This document shows positions 52,439 to 60,780 of a stretch of DNA of 64,000 nt, one piece after another. The stretch is from assembly GCA_006226425.1 (NCBI GenBank), contig SBGX01000005.1, positions 1 to 64,000 of the forward strand, in the 5' to 3' direction. The notes under the pieces are model-generated. The model saw only the letters and a list, made by a program, of their open reading frames with translations. It was not told the DNA's origin and did not search any database. Source of the stretch: Bacteroidota bacterium (GTDB lineage: Bacteria > Bacteroidota > Bacteroidia > Flavobacteriales_D > Crocinitomicaceae). A program made the position numbers and the translations under genes. Position 1 is the stretch's first letter. The number at the start of each line of letters is the position of its first letter.

Positions 52439-53364
52439 TGCTGATTGTCAAACAGCTCTTTTTCAGCAGAGATCGCGAGATCCTTTCCGGGATTGATTTA
52501 AAACTCCGAAAAGGAGAAATCATGGCCATCGTGGGACCTAGTGGTGCTGGAAAATCTACTCTTCTTAAACTTCTGGCGGGAATGCTGGATGCAGATCGAG
52601 GGGAAATCATTTTCAACGGAAGCCCCGTGAAAGGACCAAGTGATCGACTGATTCCGGGACATCCCGAAATCAAGTTGGTAGATCAACACTTTGATTTGGA
52701 CCCATTCCATACTACTCGCGAAAATCTACGCCTTTGTATGGAGCACCTACCCCGGGAAAGCCAACTGGAATTCATTGACGAACTCCTCCAACTCATGCAA
52801 CTTGAAGAGCATGCTGATCAAAAGGCTTCTGAACTTTCAGGAGGCGAACAGCAACGACTTGCATTGGCGCGAGCAATAGCCTCAGAGCCAGAAGTGCTCC
52901 TTTTGGACGAGCCTTTTTCCCATATAGACGCCCACCTTCGAAGGGCGATTGCGGACTACCTGATCTTACTTAAGAAAAGGAGAAAAACGAGCTTTGTTCT
53001 GGTGAGTCATGATGGGCAGGAAGTACTCAATATGGCAGACTACGTAGCCTTCTTCGACCAGGGTAAAATTGAACGTTTAGACCTTCCTGAAAGTATTTAT
53101 CGAGAGCATCGAAATGCCTTTGAAGCCGCCTTTTTCGGCCCGATTAACCGAATTCATGTGCAGCGAAAAGAAGTACTTTTTCGACCGGATGAGTACCAAA
53201 CGGACCGTTTTAAAGGTGCACTGGAGCTGGAGATTTCCTACCTTCAATCCCATTTTTTTGGGCTTTATCAACTGGACGAGTATCGTTACAAGAAGAATCG
53301 CATCCTGCTTTTCCACCACGGAAAAACGGACCTGAATCGTATTTTTGTGAGGAATAACGCATGA
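52438..53364 (+). CDS. ABC transporter ATP-binding protein with TOBE-like C-terminus
   Basis: 308 residues. Walker A GPSGAGKST, Q-loop VDQHFDLD, signature LSGGEQQRLALARA, Walker B VLLLDEPFSHID and H-loop LVSHDG are complete. The final ~75 residues look like a TOBE regulatory domain of importers (FRPDEYQTDRFKGAL, LEISYLQS). No permease gene lies next to it; the neighbours are a small acidic protein and a YihY-type membrane protein. Substrate unknown. Confidence 0.82.
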   Translation: MLIVKQLFFSRDREILSGIDLKLRKGEIMAIVGPSGAGKSTLLKLLAGMLDADRGEIIFNGSPVKGPSDRLIPGHPEIKLVDQHFDLDPFHTTRENLRLCMEHLPRESQLEFIDELLQLMQLEEHADQKASELSGGEQQRLALARAIASEPEVLLLDEPFSHIDAHLRRAIADYLILLKKRRKTSFVLVSHDGQEVLNMADYVAFFDQGKIERLDLPESIYREHRNAFEAAFFGPINRIHVQRKEVLFRPDEYQTDRFKGALELEISYLQSHFFGLYQLDEYRYKKNRILLFHHGKTDLNRIFVRNNA

Positions 53365-54236
53365 ACATAGGTATTTATATCCAGCGAGTCAAGAAACTTT
53401 TTCTTATTTCAAAAGAGAGCGTCATTTCATTCTCTAAGGAAAAGAGCTTTATTCATTGTGCCGCGTTATCCTATTATACGGTGCTTACCCTGGTCCCGAT
53501 CATTTATTTGGGTTTTTTGAGTTTTGGAAAAGTCATTGGACAGGAAAAAATGGTGCTGATCATCGGAGACTTTCTCCATGATCACGTGGGCATCGAAGAC
53601 GTGGACGGAATTCTAGATTTCTTGAATACTATCAACTTTGAACAGGGAAGTCTATTCGTTGAGATCATTGGGGTGATTCTGCTTCTCTTCTCCTCCTCAG
53701 CCCTATTCAAAGCCTTGAAGATTTCGATTAACGAATATATGGACATTGAACCTGTTTTTGAGAATCGCAAAAAGCTGATACTGGCCTCCATTCAAACACG
53801 ACTCATTTCCATGCTCATGTTGGCCTTTTTTGGCTTCGTAATCGTAGTGATCTATCTGCTACAGACGATCCTGGTCTCTTTTGGGAAACAAATTTTCGAT
53901 GAACGGAATTCCCTGCAATGGTTCTATTCACAGTCCGCTCAACATGGACTGGCCATTTTGTCCAGTATTCTCATCTTTTGGCTCATTTTTAAGTTCCTCC
54001 ACGATGGCAAAGTCCCCTGGAAAACAGCTTTCGCCGGAAGTGTGTTCACTTCTCTCTTGCTGTACGTGGGGCAGTTATTAATCAAATACTATTTAGGGAA
54101 CTACTTCTTCGCCCGACAAGGAGGAATTTCGGGAAGTTTGTTGGTCATACTCGCCTGGATGTACTATTCCGCACATATCATTTTTCTGGGGGCAAAATTC
54201 ACTTCCGTCTACGGAAAATACACTCGGAATGATTAA
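53361..54236 (+). CDS. YihY/BrkB-family (UPF0761) inner-membrane protein
   Basis: 291 residues with about six membrane helices. The motifs FIHCAALSYYTVLTLVPIIY and LYVGQLLIKYYLGNYF...GGISGSLLVILAWMYYSAHIIFLGAKF are those of the YihY family, long mis-called ribonuclease BN. The function is unclear. Its start overlaps the ABC ATPase stop by four bases (ATGA). Confidence 0.85.
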   Translation: MNIGIYIQRVKKLFLISKESVISFSKEKSFIHCAALSYYTVLTLVPIIYLGFLSFGKVIGQEKMVLIIGDFLHDHVGIEDVDGILDFLNTINFEQGSLFVEIIGVILLLFSSSALFKALKISINEYMDIEPVFENRKKLILASIQTRLISMLMLAFFGFVIVVIYLLQTILVSFGKQIFDERNSLQWFYSQSAQHGLAILSSILIFWLIFKFLHDGKVPWKTAFAGSVFTSLLLYVGQLLIKYYLGNYFFARQGGISGSLLVILAWMYYSAHIIFLGAKFTSVYGKYTRND

Positions 54237-54302
54237 ATTTTAATCATTTTATTGCGTTGAATTGTGTTTTTGATTAATTTTACGTCAAAATAGCAATCGA
54301 TC

Positions 54303-55109
54303 ATGGTTGGAAAAAATTTGAAAATTCTCCGCAAACACTACGGCAATTCTCAGGAAGAGATGGCTCGTTTGCTCGAACTGACACGTTCTTCCTACAGTGG
54401 ATACGAAAACAATGTAGCCGAGCCCAGTATCGGAACCTTGATCCGCTTAAGTGACATTTACGGAATTTCGTTGGACATTATTTTGAAAAAAGACCTGAGC
54501 ACGATTCCTGAGCACGAACTGGAAAGTTATCTCCAGGATTTGAATGATTACTCCGGGAAACATCTGCGCATCCTGACCAATACCGTCAATACAGACAATG
54601 AAGAATTGATCGAATTGATTCCGGAAAAAGCACGTGCAGGATACTCCCTGGGCTATTCGGATCCGGAATACCTCAAAATACTCCCTACTTTCAGCCTCCC
54701 TTTTTTGTCACGAGATCGAAAATACCGATCCTTCCCAATCAAAGGAGATAGTATGCCTCCTGTCTCAGAAGGGTCATACGTGGTGGCCGAATACATTCAA
54801 AACTGGATGCTCATCAAGGACAAGACCCCTTGCATTGTCGTAACGAAGGATGAAGGAATCGTTTTCAAGGTTGTTTACAATAATTTACGAGAAAATCAGA
54901 GTTTCAGTCTACATTCCACCAATCCGGAATACAAAGCATACGATGTTCAGGCCGACCAAATCCTTGAAATATGGAAGTTTGTCAATTACATCTCTCCCGA
55001 CCTTCCAGAAGTGCGAATTGATGACTCCCACTTAAAAGACTCTCTCCAGGAAATCCAAAAGGATATTTCAGAACTCAAAAGTAAAATTGGAAAGAGCAGA
55101 AAATCTTAA
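54303..55109 (+). CDS. XRE-family regulator with S24/LexA-like peptidase domain
   Basis: 268 residues. An N-terminal Cro/C1 HTH (LKILRKHYGNSQEEMARLLEL, SSYSGYENN) and a C-terminal S24 domain with KGDSMPPVSEGSYVV (nucleophile Ser) and IVFKVVYNN (catalytic Lys) fit a phage-repressor or LexA-like regulator. A coiled C-terminal tail (SLQEIQKDISELKSK) probably oligomerises. Alone between YihY and hbd; no phage genes are seen around it, so a stress regulator is more likely. Confidence 0.82.
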   Translation: MVGKNLKILRKHYGNSQEEMARLLELTRSSYSGYENNVAEPSIGTLIRLSDIYGISLDIILKKDLSTIPEHELESYLQDLNDYSGKHLRILTNTVNTDNEELIELIPEKARAGYSLGYSDPEYLKILPTFSLPFLSRDRKYRSFPIKGDSMPPVSEGSYVVAEYIQNWMLIKDKTPCIVVTKDEGIVFKVVYNNLRENQSFSLHSTNPEYKAYDVQADQILEIWKFVNYISPDLPEVRIDDSHLKDSLQEIQKDISELKSKIGKSRKS

Positions 55110-55142
55110 ATTCTTCTCTCATTTAGTTTTCCTTTCTTATTT

Positions 55143-55150
55143 TATCTTTG
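55143..55150 (+). promoter_or_regulatory. Promoter -7 element of the 3-hydroxyacyl-CoA dehydrogenase gene
   Basis: TATCTTTG matches TAnnTTTG, 21 bases upstream of the start codon at 55172. Confidence 0.6.
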
Positions 55151-55171
55151 TTGCTCAATAAGAACAAAGAA

Positions 55172-56065
55172 ATGAAAAAAGTAGCAGTTATCGGGGCGGG
55201 AACCATGGGGAATGGAATCGCACATACCTTCGCCCAATTTGGTTTTGAAGTATCATTAATTGACATTGCACAGGCGTCTTTGGATAAAGGCCTTGCTACC
55301 ATCCAAAAAAATCTGGACCGAATGGTAGCCAAAGAAAAAATCAGCGAGCAGGACAAGCAAGATACACTTGGTCGAATCACGAGTTTTACTTCCATGAAAG
55401 ATGGACTGGCTGGTGTAGAACTTGTTGTAGAAGCTGCTACGGAAAATATTGATCTGAAATTGAAAATTTTTAAAGATCTAAGTGAAATGACTCCAGAAAA
55501 TGTCATCCTGGCGTCTAACACTTCGTCCATTTCTATCACCAAAATCGCCTCCGTTACAAATCGCGCAGACAAAGTGATTGGAATGCACTTCATGAATCCG
55601 GTTCCTGTAATGAAACTGGTTGAAATTATCCGGGGGTATTCCACGTCAGATGAAGTGACGGAAATAATCATGGAGACTTCTAAAAAATTGAACAAGGTAC
55701 CTGTTGAGGTAAACGATTACCCAGGCTTTGTAGCCAACAGAATCTTAATGCCCATGATCAACGAGGCCATTTATACCTTGTTTGAAGGAGTTGCCGGTGT
55801 TGAGGAGATTGACACTGTGATGAAACTCGGAATGGCTCACCCGATGGGACCACTCCAATTGGCAGATTTCATCGGACTGGATGTTTGCCTGGCCATTCTG
55901 GAAGTACTGCACGAAGGTTTTGGAAATCCGAAATATGCGCCATGTCCGTTGTTGGTCAACATGGTGACTGCTGGAAAAAAAGGTGTGAAGTCGGGTGAAG
56001 GATTCTATTCCTGGACGCATGGCACAAAAGAGCTGATCGTATCGAATAATTTCAAGAAAAAGTAG
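55172..56065 (+). CDS. 3-hydroxybutyryl-CoA dehydrogenase (3-hydroxyacyl-CoA dehydrogenase family)
   Basis: 297 residues from the ATG at 55172 (MKKVAVIGAGTMGNGIAHTFA); the -7 element overlaps an earlier frame start, so that one is excluded. NAD site GAGTMG, SNTSSISITKIA, GMHFMNPVPVMKLVEI with the catalytic His and NRILMPMINEAIYTLFEGV are complete. It oxidises 3-hydroxyacyl-CoA in butyrate or fatty-acid metabolism. Terminator follows at 56088. Confidence 0.92.
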   Translation: MKKVAVIGAGTMGNGIAHTFAQFGFEVSLIDIAQASLDKGLATIQKNLDRMVAKEKISEQDKQDTLGRITSFTSMKDGLAGVELVVEAATENIDLKLKIFKDLSEMTPENVILASNTSSISITKIASVTNRADKVIGMHFMNPVPVMKLVEIIRGYSTSDEVTEIIMETSKKLNKVPVEVNDYPGFVANRILMPMINEAIYTLFEGVAGVEEIDTVMKLGMAHPMGPLQLADFIGLDVCLAILEVLHEGFGNPKYAPCPLLVNMVTAGKKGVKSGEGFYSWTHGTKELIVSNNFKKK

Positions 56066-56087
56066 GTCGATACTTAAAAAATACAGG

Positions 56088-56122
56088 AAGGACAGTTCAT
56101 TTGGAACCGTCCTTTTTTTTTT
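56088..56122 (+). terminator. Rho-independent terminator
   Basis: An 11-bp stem with one mismatch (56088-56098 with 56104-56114) and a following run of T. It ends the dehydrogenase transcript and precedes tadA. Confidence 0.8.
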
Positions 56123-56154
56123 GAAAAAATTGTAATTTTAGACCAAAGAAAAAC

Positions 56155-56610
56155 ATGGTTTCTCCATACAATGACGCATATTTCATGAAGCAGGCTTTTC
56201 TGGAAGCCCAGAAAGCTTATGAACAGGATGAAATTCCTGTTGGTGCCGTCATTGTTGCCGATCAACAGATCATCGCGCGAGCCCATAATCTGACTCAAAA
56301 ATTAAACGACGTAACCGCCCATGCAGAAATCCAAGCGATTACAGCCGCTTCAAATTTCATCGGAGGAAAATATCTGAACGACTGTACCCTTTACGTTACC
56401 CTGGAACCATGTCCGATGTGCGCCGGAGCACTCTACTGGTCGCAAATCAAAAAGGTTGTGTTTGCCGCACGAGATGAGAAGCGAGGGGCTTCCCGAATCA
56501 AGGAATCACTCTACCATCCAAAAACGGTGGTTGAAAATGGGATTATGGCAGAAGAGTGCAGCCAGCTACTTCAACAATTCTTTCAACAGAAAAGAGCCGT
56601 GAAGCACTAA
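56155..56610 (+). CDS. tadA: tRNA-specific adenosine deaminase TadA
   Basis: 151 residues with the cytidine-deaminase zinc site: HAEIQAI (His and catalytic Glu) and EPCPMCAGALYW (both Cys). IPVGAVIVADQ and VFAARDEKRGA are typical of TadA, which changes A34 to inosine in tRNA-Arg(ACG). The target tRNA-Arg(ACG) is in this window at 24714-24787. Length normal. Confidence 0.93.
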   Translation: MVSPYNDAYFMKQAFLEAQKAYEQDEIPVGAVIVADQQIIARAHNLTQKLNDVTAHAEIQAITAASNFIGGKYLNDCTLYVTLEPCPMCAGALYWSQIKKVVFAARDEKRGASRIKESLYHPKTVVENGIMAEECSQLLQQFFQQKRAVKH

Positions 56611-56700
56611 ACCAAAAGGAGCTTTAAACAACCTTTCATCACAATTTTAAGCGATTTGGCATCCATATTTTGCTAAATTAGCCCGGAAATACTTTGATCT

Positions 56701-57600
56701 ATGGGTGCAGAAACTATCTTGGAAATCAAGCAGCTCAGAAAATCCTACAAAGACGTGGTAGCGTTACAGGATTTGAGTTTAGATGTCAAACAGGGCCAGG
56801 TCTTTGGCCTTTTGGGGCCAAATGGAAGTGGAAAAACGACCACCCTGGGGATTTTACTTGGTGTCCTGAAATCAGATTCAGGAAGTTTCAGTTGGTTTTC
56901 CAACGGAACCAAAGATGAAAACAGACGAAAAATAGGAGCCTTGCTCGAAACTCCGAACTTCTACCCATATATGTCGGCCGTTGACAATTTAGCGGTTGTT
57001 GCCCGAATCAAAGGAATGAGCGACTATCAGGATCGCATAGAAGAGGTTCTGAAACGTGTTAATTTGCATGAGCGAAAGAATTCCAAATTCAAAACCTTCT
57101 CACTTGGCATGAAACAGCGCCTGGCGATTGCCTCTGCCATGCTCTCCGATCCGGAAGTCATGGTACTTGATGAACCAACCAATGGATTAGACCCTGAGGG
57201 GATTGCCGAAATCAGAGTGCTTATCCAGGAAATCGCAAAAGAAGGAAAAACGATCATTATCGCCTCCCACATCCTCGATGAGATTGAGAAAATATGTACC
57301 CATGTGGCCATCCTAAAAAAGGGTGAATTGCTGCAAATTGGGACACTTGATGAGATCATGACGCAAGATCGCATTCTGATGCTTAAATCAGAAGATTCAG
57401 CGCGACTGAAAGAGGTTATCATGCAGTTGGATTCCCTGAATTTTATCCGTGAAGTCGATCAGGAAATCATGATTTCCGTAGATGACCACTTAAATCCGGC
57501 AGACATCAATAAAAAATTGGTAGAGCATGGGATTTATCTTTCCGGAATCCGGGAGCACCGTAAGAATCTTGAATCAACTTTCCTTGAGATCGTTAAATAA
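56701..57600 (+). CDS. ABC transporter ATP-binding protein (export type)
   Basis: 299 residues. Walker A GPNGSGKTTT, signature FSLGMKQRLAIA, Walker B VMVLDEPTNGLDP and the ASHILDEIEKIC H-loop are complete. The type is that of CcmA/NatA/BcrA exporters. It forms a pair with the membrane protein 20 bases downstream. Confidence 0.88.
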   Translation: MGAETILEIKQLRKSYKDVVALQDLSLDVKQGQVFGLLGPNGSGKTTTLGILLGVLKSDSGSFSWFSNGTKDENRRKIGALLETPNFYPYMSAVDNLAVVARIKGMSDYQDRIEEVLKRVNLHERKNSKFKTFSLGMKQRLAIASAMLSDPEVMVLDEPTNGLDPEGIAEIRVLIQEIAKEGKTIIIASHILDEIEKICTHVAILKKGELLQIGTLDEIMTQDRILMLKSEDSARLKEVIMQLDSLNFIREVDQEIMISVDDHLNPADINKKLVEHGIYLSGIREHRKNLESTFLEIVK

Positions 57601-57620
57601 CGTTATCCAACCTGAGCATC

Positions 57621-58439
57621 ATGAAACAGTTAATCAGCATAGAATTTGCCAAACTTCGAAAATTAAATTCCATCAAGATCATTCTTTTGATTTATGCCGC
57701 AATGGTTCCGGCCTGGATGTTCTTCCTGGATCATTTTTATAATCTGATCATTACTCCTTTGTTGCCTTTCCAAAAGGCACTATGGGCCTTCCCGATCGTT
57801 TGGAATTTCACCACCTTTTCGGCCAGCTTCTTCAACATCCTGGTTGGGGTGATCGTAGTCACCGTGGTTTGTAATGAGTATAATTTCCGAACGATGAAGC
57901 AAAATGTCATCGATGGAATGACCAAATCGCAAATCATTGCGAGCAAATTTGTTGTTGTATTCGGACTGGCCACAGTTGTCACGCTGTATACGGCACTGGC
58001 AGCTTTTGTTCTTGGGATGATCAACCATGACGGAACTTCATTTTACGAGAACAGTCACTATATTTTTGTGTATTATCTGCAGGCGCTCGGATATTTCAGC
58101 TTTGCATTTTTCTTCGCTCTGCTCATCCGAAAACCAGCCCTGGCCATCATTCTTTTTGTCGTCTCGTTTATTGCCGAATGGATTATTGGAATTGCGCTGA
58201 CCATCGGTTTGAAAAACGGAGTTTACAATTATTTTCCGCTCAACGCTTTTTCCAAATTGACCCCAAGCCCCTTGCTGACTGAATTCAAGAAAATCAATGA
58301 GCAACAGGCAGCTGCCCAGGGGAAGAAAGCTGAAATTATTGAGGAATTAAGTTTGTCAGACAATGTCTGGCTTTCCGTCGGATACATCTGCATCTTTTTT
58401 GCCATTGCCTACTTGGTCCTGCGGAAACGTGATCTCTAG
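57621..58439 (+). CDS. ABC-2 type transporter permease
   Basis: 272 residues with about six membrane helices (WNFTTFSASFFNILVGVIVVTVVC, FALLIRKPALAIILFV). EYNFRTMKQNVIDGMTKSQIIASKF is the typical cytoplasmic coupling region of ABC-2 permeases of the NatB type. Partner of the ATPase gene just upstream. Substrate unknown. Confidence 0.82.
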   Translation: MKQLISIEFAKLRKLNSIKIILLIYAAMVPAWMFFLDHFYNLIITPLLPFQKALWAFPIVWNFTTFSASFFNILVGVIVVTVVCNEYNFRTMKQNVIDGMTKSQIIASKFVVVFGLATVVTLYTALAAFVLGMINHDGTSFYENSHYIFVYYLQALGYFSFAFFFALLIRKPALAIILFVVSFIAEWIIGIALTIGLKNGVYNYFPLNAFSKLTPSPLLTEFKKINEQQAAAQGKKAEIIEELSLSDNVWLSVGYICIFFAIAYLVLRKRDL

Positions 58440-58448
58440 GATTCTTAC

Positions 58449-58456
58449 TATTTTTG
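58449..58456 (+). promoter_or_regulatory. Promoter -7 element immediately upstream of mnmE
   Basis: TATTTTTG fits TAnnTTTG and ends only 4 bases before the mnmE ATG. If used, transcription starts at or near the ATG (leaderless mRNA). Confidence 0.45.
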
Positions 58457-58460
58457 CGGC

Positions 58461-59831
58461 ATGAAGCTGCAAGAGGATACCATTTGTGCCCTGGCAACCG
58501 CTCCCGGTGGAGCCATCGGGGTTATCCGTGTCAGTGGAAAGGAAGCATTTTCGATTACGGATCGTTTCTTTTCCAAAAAAACGATCGAACAGGAAAGCCA
58601 TACCCTGCACTTTGGTGTTTTCAAAGACTCGGAAGGGAAAATTATTGATGAAATCTTGATTTCCGTGATGCACGAGGGAAAAAGTTACACGGGAGAGGCT
58701 TCAGTCGAAATCTCCTGTCATGCATCTAATTACATTCAGCAGCAAATCCTTCGAACCCTGGTTCTTGGTGGTTGTCGCCTGGCAGAAGCCGGAGAATTTA
58801 CAATGCGTGCCTTCCTCAATGGAAAAATGGACCTTTCCCAGGCAGAAGCGGTAGCAGATTTGATCGCTTCAGAGAGCCAGCATGCCCATCAACTCGCGTT
58901 GAACCAAATGCGCGGACATTTTTCCAGTGAATTGAAAGAACTTCGCGAACAACTGATCCATTTCGCTTCCATGGTCGAACTTGAATTGGATTTTGCCGAA
59001 GAAGATGTCGAATTTGCGGACCGTGGTGAACTCCGAAAATTACTCGGAAAGGTACTTGACTATATTCACAAGCTCATTCAATCATTCGAATTGGGAAATG
59101 CCATCAAACATGGAATTCCTGTAGCTATTGTCGGACCGCCCAACACCGGAAAAAGTACCCTACTTAATCAATTGCTTGGAGAAGAACGGGCCATTGTAAG
59201 TGACATTGCCGGAACCACCAGGGATACCATTGAAGAATCCATTAATATCGACGGAATTCGTTTCCGTTTGATCGATACAGCAGGAATCCGTGAAGAAGCC
59301 GAAGCCATCGAATCTATTGGAATTGAACGCTCAAAACAAAAGATTGAACAGGCCAAAATTGTCCTGGTACTGGTAGATGTCCAACAAAATGAAGAGAACA
59401 TTCTGGAAGTGATGCGATGGGCCAGGCAACTTTTGGAACAATTTCCTCAAAAAAAGATTTTCCTCATCCAAAACAAAACGGACGTCCCATTTGATCAGCG
59501 AGCGATTGATTTTCAGGGAATCACACTCCACATTTCAGCCAAAACTGGTGCTGGAATTGAGGAGCTAAAACAACACCTCGGTGAATCGGTCCTTGGAGAA
59601 CAATCATTGGAAGACCGAAGCATTGTCAGTAATGCCCGCCACCTGGAAGCACTCGAAAAGGCCAAAGAATCTTTACAGCGAGCCTCGGACGGAATCGAAC
59701 AGGGAATCAGTGGAGACTTCATTGCGATGGATATCCGTCAAGCCATGTACCACATCGGCTCCATCACTGGAGACATTTCCAATGAAGACCTGCTGGGAAA
59801 TATCTTTAGTAAGTTTTGTATTGGGAAGTAA
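58461..59831 (+). CDS. mnmE: tRNA uridine-5-carboxymethylaminomethyl GTPase MnmE
   Basis: 456 residues. An N-terminal folate-binding domain (DTICALATAPGGAIGVIRVSG), helical domain, and a Ras-like G domain at about 220-370 with GPPNTGKST, TTRDT, DTAGIR and NKTD. The C-terminus ends in FCIGK with the conserved Cys. MnmE acts with MnmG on the wobble uridine. Complete and normal length. Confidence 0.95.
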   Translation: MKLQEDTICALATAPGGAIGVIRVSGKEAFSITDRFFSKKTIEQESHTLHFGVFKDSEGKIIDEILISVMHEGKSYTGEASVEISCHASNYIQQQILRTLVLGGCRLAEAGEFTMRAFLNGKMDLSQAEAVADLIASESQHAHQLALNQMRGHFSSELKELREQLIHFASMVELELDFAEEDVEFADRGELRKLLGKVLDYIHKLIQSFELGNAIKHGIPVAIVGPPNTGKSTLLNQLLGEERAIVSDIAGTTRDTIEESINIDGIRFRLIDTAGIREEAEAIESIGIERSKQKIEQAKIVLVLVDVQQNEENILEVMRWARQLLEQFPQKKIFLIQNKTDVPFDQRAIDFQGITLHISAKTGAGIEELKQHLGESVLGEQSLEDRSIVSNARHLEALEKAKESLQRASDGIEQGISGDFIAMDIRQAMYHIGSITGDISNEDLLGNIFSKFCIGK

Positions 59832-59911
59832 CCAGCTTACCCCACCTGTAATCTTCTTAAAACCGGTCAATCAAAACTCAAAAGCATCCTTTAACCTGAT
59901 AGATATTTTAA

Positions 59912-59919
59912 TAACTTTG
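59912..59919 (+). promoter_or_regulatory. Promoter -7 element immediately upstream of the lipoprotein gene
   Basis: TAACTTTG fits TAnnTTTG and ends 4 bases before the start codon at 59924, again implying a very short or absent leader. Confidence 0.45.
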
Positions 59920-59923
59920 TCCC

Positions 59924-60625
59924 ATGAAACTAATTGTCTTAAATACCCTTTTAATATTATTCGTTGTTAGCTGTAAACCTAAAGATTCTGGAGGAAGTGC
60001 TGGTGACGGACAAAATATAAACTTTGAGATTAAACGCTTTGATTTGGTCGGTGTTAGAGGAAAGGAGATGAAAATCGAGTTAGAAATAGACGCTCCTACA
60101 GGTTTTCAGGGGATTTTTGTAAACGGTGATCAAGTACATGGCCCCGAAAGCAGGGCCTTTGAGAAAGAACTCTTTGTTGTAAAATACTTGGTTCCTATGG
60201 AAGCAAAAAAAGGTTTGAATGACCTAATCGTAGAGCTTGGCCCACAGACAACCAACTACAAGTACCGAGTTGCGGTTGACGGTTTATGGTCAGGGAATTT
60301 CACATGGAACTGCGGTGGGAGCAATAATGGTTCAACCACATTTTTCATGGAATGGACCTTTGACTCTGATAGTTTAGAATTTAATGAAGGAGTTTTGAAT
60401 GGCCACATATACTACCCGTCTGACACAGCTTCTTTGACAGGACAAATCAATGATTTGGGCGAGTTTTATTATGACATTTCGGCCTGTGACTTTTTTGGAA
60501 GAAATGATTTCTATGGGTGGATTCAAGAATCTGGGAATACGATCATCGGAAATTCATCTAACGGAAACGGATGCTCAGCACCTTCTGGTTATAGCGGGGA
60601 TTTTACAATGGACAAAGTTCAATAG
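59924..60625 (+). CDS. Hypothetical lipoprotein
   Basis: 233 residues. The signal LLILFVVSC with Cys at residue 17 is a lipobox. Mature part beta-rich with many Gly, Asn and Asp residues (PSDTASLTGQINDLGEFYYD, GNGCSAPSGYSGDF); possible disulphide cysteines. No family recognised. It stands alone between mnmE and the S15 peptidase gene. Confidence 0.6.
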   Translation: MKLIVLNTLLILFVVSCKPKDSGGSAGDGQNINFEIKRFDLVGVRGKEMKIELEIDAPTGFQGIFVNGDQVHGPESRAFEKELFVVKYLVPMEAKKGLNDLIVELGPQTTNYKYRVAVDGLWSGNFTWNCGGSNNGSTTFFMEWTFDSDSLEFNEGVLNGHIYYPSDTASLTGQINDLGEFYYDISACDFFGRNDFYGWIQESGNTIIGNSSNGNGCSAPSGYSGDFTMDKVQ

Positions 60626-60780
60626 AGAATATCCTCTTTTCATATCATTACTCTTAATCGACTTTAATCCGATCTTCTTCGGGAACATTTTCAATGAACT
60701 TAAAGTGATTGAAGATTTTCTTTCGTAAGACTTTCTTCTATAAGGAAATGAGTATTTTAGGCAGATCAAACAATAAGCGG

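Noticed and set aside
54303..55109. Prophage around the XRE-S24 regulator
   Set aside because: Neighbours are housekeeping genes; no structural, replication or lysis genes are present.
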